From positions 1-40,973 of the forward strand of contig JAWWAC010000026.1 of NCBI GenBank assembly GCA_033721915.1: 40,973 nucleotides of DNA. Reading direction: 5' to 3'. The first letter of the stretch is position 1. Every line of letters begins with the position of its first letter. Shown here piece by piece: positions 40,510-40,973 of this stretch. The notes beneath the pieces were generated by a model. It did not search any database and was not told the origin of the DNA. It worked only from the letters and a program-made list of their open reading frames with translations. Both the position numbers and the translations under genes were made by a program. The stretch is from REBR01 sp033721915 (GTDB lineage: Bacteria > Pseudomonadota > Gammaproteobacteria > Pseudomonadales > Oleiphilaceae).

Positions 40510-40973
40510 CCATTCACCTCCTGCAGCGTACCGGCACCGGCCGACTCCGGCCCCTTGCCGGAGGCCCTTTTCACCACGGACTGGCGCACCCGGTAACGCT
40601 TGTCGCTGACCGCCAGAATGCCACCGGCGGCCATGAAGATGGCCCCCAGCCAGATCCAGCGGATCAGCGGCTTGTACTGGATACGCACCGCCCAGGCCTG
40701 GTCGCCGTCCACCGGCTCACCCAGTGCCACAAACAGGTCCCGGAACAGCCCCGGGCTGATACCCGCGTCGGTCATGACACTGCCCTGCACCGGGTAATGG
40801 CGTTTCTCAGGAAACACCGTGGTCACCCGCTGGCCGTCACGACGGATATCAAAGCGGCCCTGGTCAGCGACAAAATTCTTGCCCTCACGCTCGCGCATGC
40901 CCACAAAGGTCCACTCCAGACCGGCCACCTGGGCGGTGTCGCCCGGGGACATGCGGATATCCCGCTCCACCCC
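40506..40973 (-). CDS. ccmF: Heme lyase CcmF, C-terminal part (partial at window edge)
   Basis: The frame is open to the window edge, so only the C-terminal 155 residues are seen. They comprise a periplasmic region (GDTAQVAGLEWTFVG, then VTTVFPEKRHYPVQ, then AGISPGLFRDLFVALGEP, typical of CcmF) and the last membrane segment (WIWLGAIFMAAGGILAV) with a short basic tail. CcmF joins heme to apocytochrome c with CcmH and CcmI. Gene order F-G-H-I confirms it. The heme-binding WWD part lies outside the window. Confidence 0.93.
   Translation of the reverse strand, partial: GVERDIRMSPGDTAQVAGLEWTFVGMREREGKNFVADQGRFDIRRDGQRVTTVFPEKRHYPVQGSVMTDAGISPGLFRDLFVALGEPVDGDQAWAVRIQYKPLIRWIWLGAIFMAAGGILAVSDKRYRVRQSVVKRASGKGPESAGAGTLQEVNG

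Noticed and set aside
1..40973. CRISPR arrays, tRNA or rRNA genes, insertion sequences, prophage or toxin-antitoxin modules
   Set aside because: No regular repeat-spacer pattern, transposase, integrase, tRNA cloverleaf or recognisable toxin-antitoxin pair was seen; this was judged by reading and not by a covariance or profile search.

Overview
This is a gene-dense chromosomal segment (roughly 63% G+C by eye) from a gammaproteobacterium, most likely a marine or halophilic member of the Pseudomonadales/Oceanospirillales (Pseudomonas, Marinobacter, Alcanivorax or Halomonas relatives). The evidence is gene content and order: lexA followed by sulA and two small conserved genes, as in Pseudomonas; a divergent finR/fpr pair; the ~1620-residue NAD-glutamate dehydrogenase; the ~531-residue isocitrate lyase; and a MoxR/Bat cluster. 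The exact genus is an inference. No tRNA, rRNA, CRISPR array, insertion sequence or prophage was seen.

Layout. 1-5.4 kb (+): the 3' part of galU, a P-loop kinase resembling plant-type glycerate kinase, an RND/MMPL exporter and two small membrane-anchored coiled-coil proteins, with a 47-codon membrane protein gene on the minus strand at 4199-4342. 5.4-9.6 kb: a DUF1653 protein and msrA (-), a periplasmic DUF4124/SmpA-like protein (+), a shared terminator, aceA (-) and a flavin reductase (-). 9.6-13.7 kb (-): a 3 x 20 bp tandem repeat, rsmC, a TonB-like protein and an unusual ABC1/UbiB-type kinase. 14-17.4 kb (-): a bacterial homologue of tRNA-queuosine mannosyltransferase, dadA, and a Frag1/DRAM-like membrane protein. 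17.5-21.1 kb: finR (-) and fpr (+), two small uncharacterised genes (+) and a glutamine amidotransferase (-). 21.2-23.8 kb: acyP, then lexA-sulA behind a promoter carrying two perfect LexA boxes, and two small minus-strand genes. 23.9-26 kb (+): a receiver-CheC protein and a PAS-GGDEF diguanylate cyclase. 26-30.9 kb (-): NAD-glutamate dehydrogenase. 31.2-38.2 kb (+): moxR, DUF58, DUF4381, batA, batB (with TPR) and batD. 38.2-41 kb (-): ccmI, ccmH, ccmG and the end of ccmF.

How the genes work together. Most of the window is core metabolism and envelope biology: glyoxylate shunt, amino-acid catabolism (dadA, gdhB), redox repair (msrA, fpr/finR), SOS control (lexA/sulA), cytochrome c maturation and the MoxR/Bat envelope system. 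The parts that look least described are the receiver-CheC/diguanylate cyclase pair, the ABC1-kinase/TonB pair with altered kinase motifs, the bacterial queuosine mannosyltransferase homologue, and a sequence-wide excess of the pentamer CACTG/CAGTG. No wholly new multi-gene system can be claimed from sequence alone.
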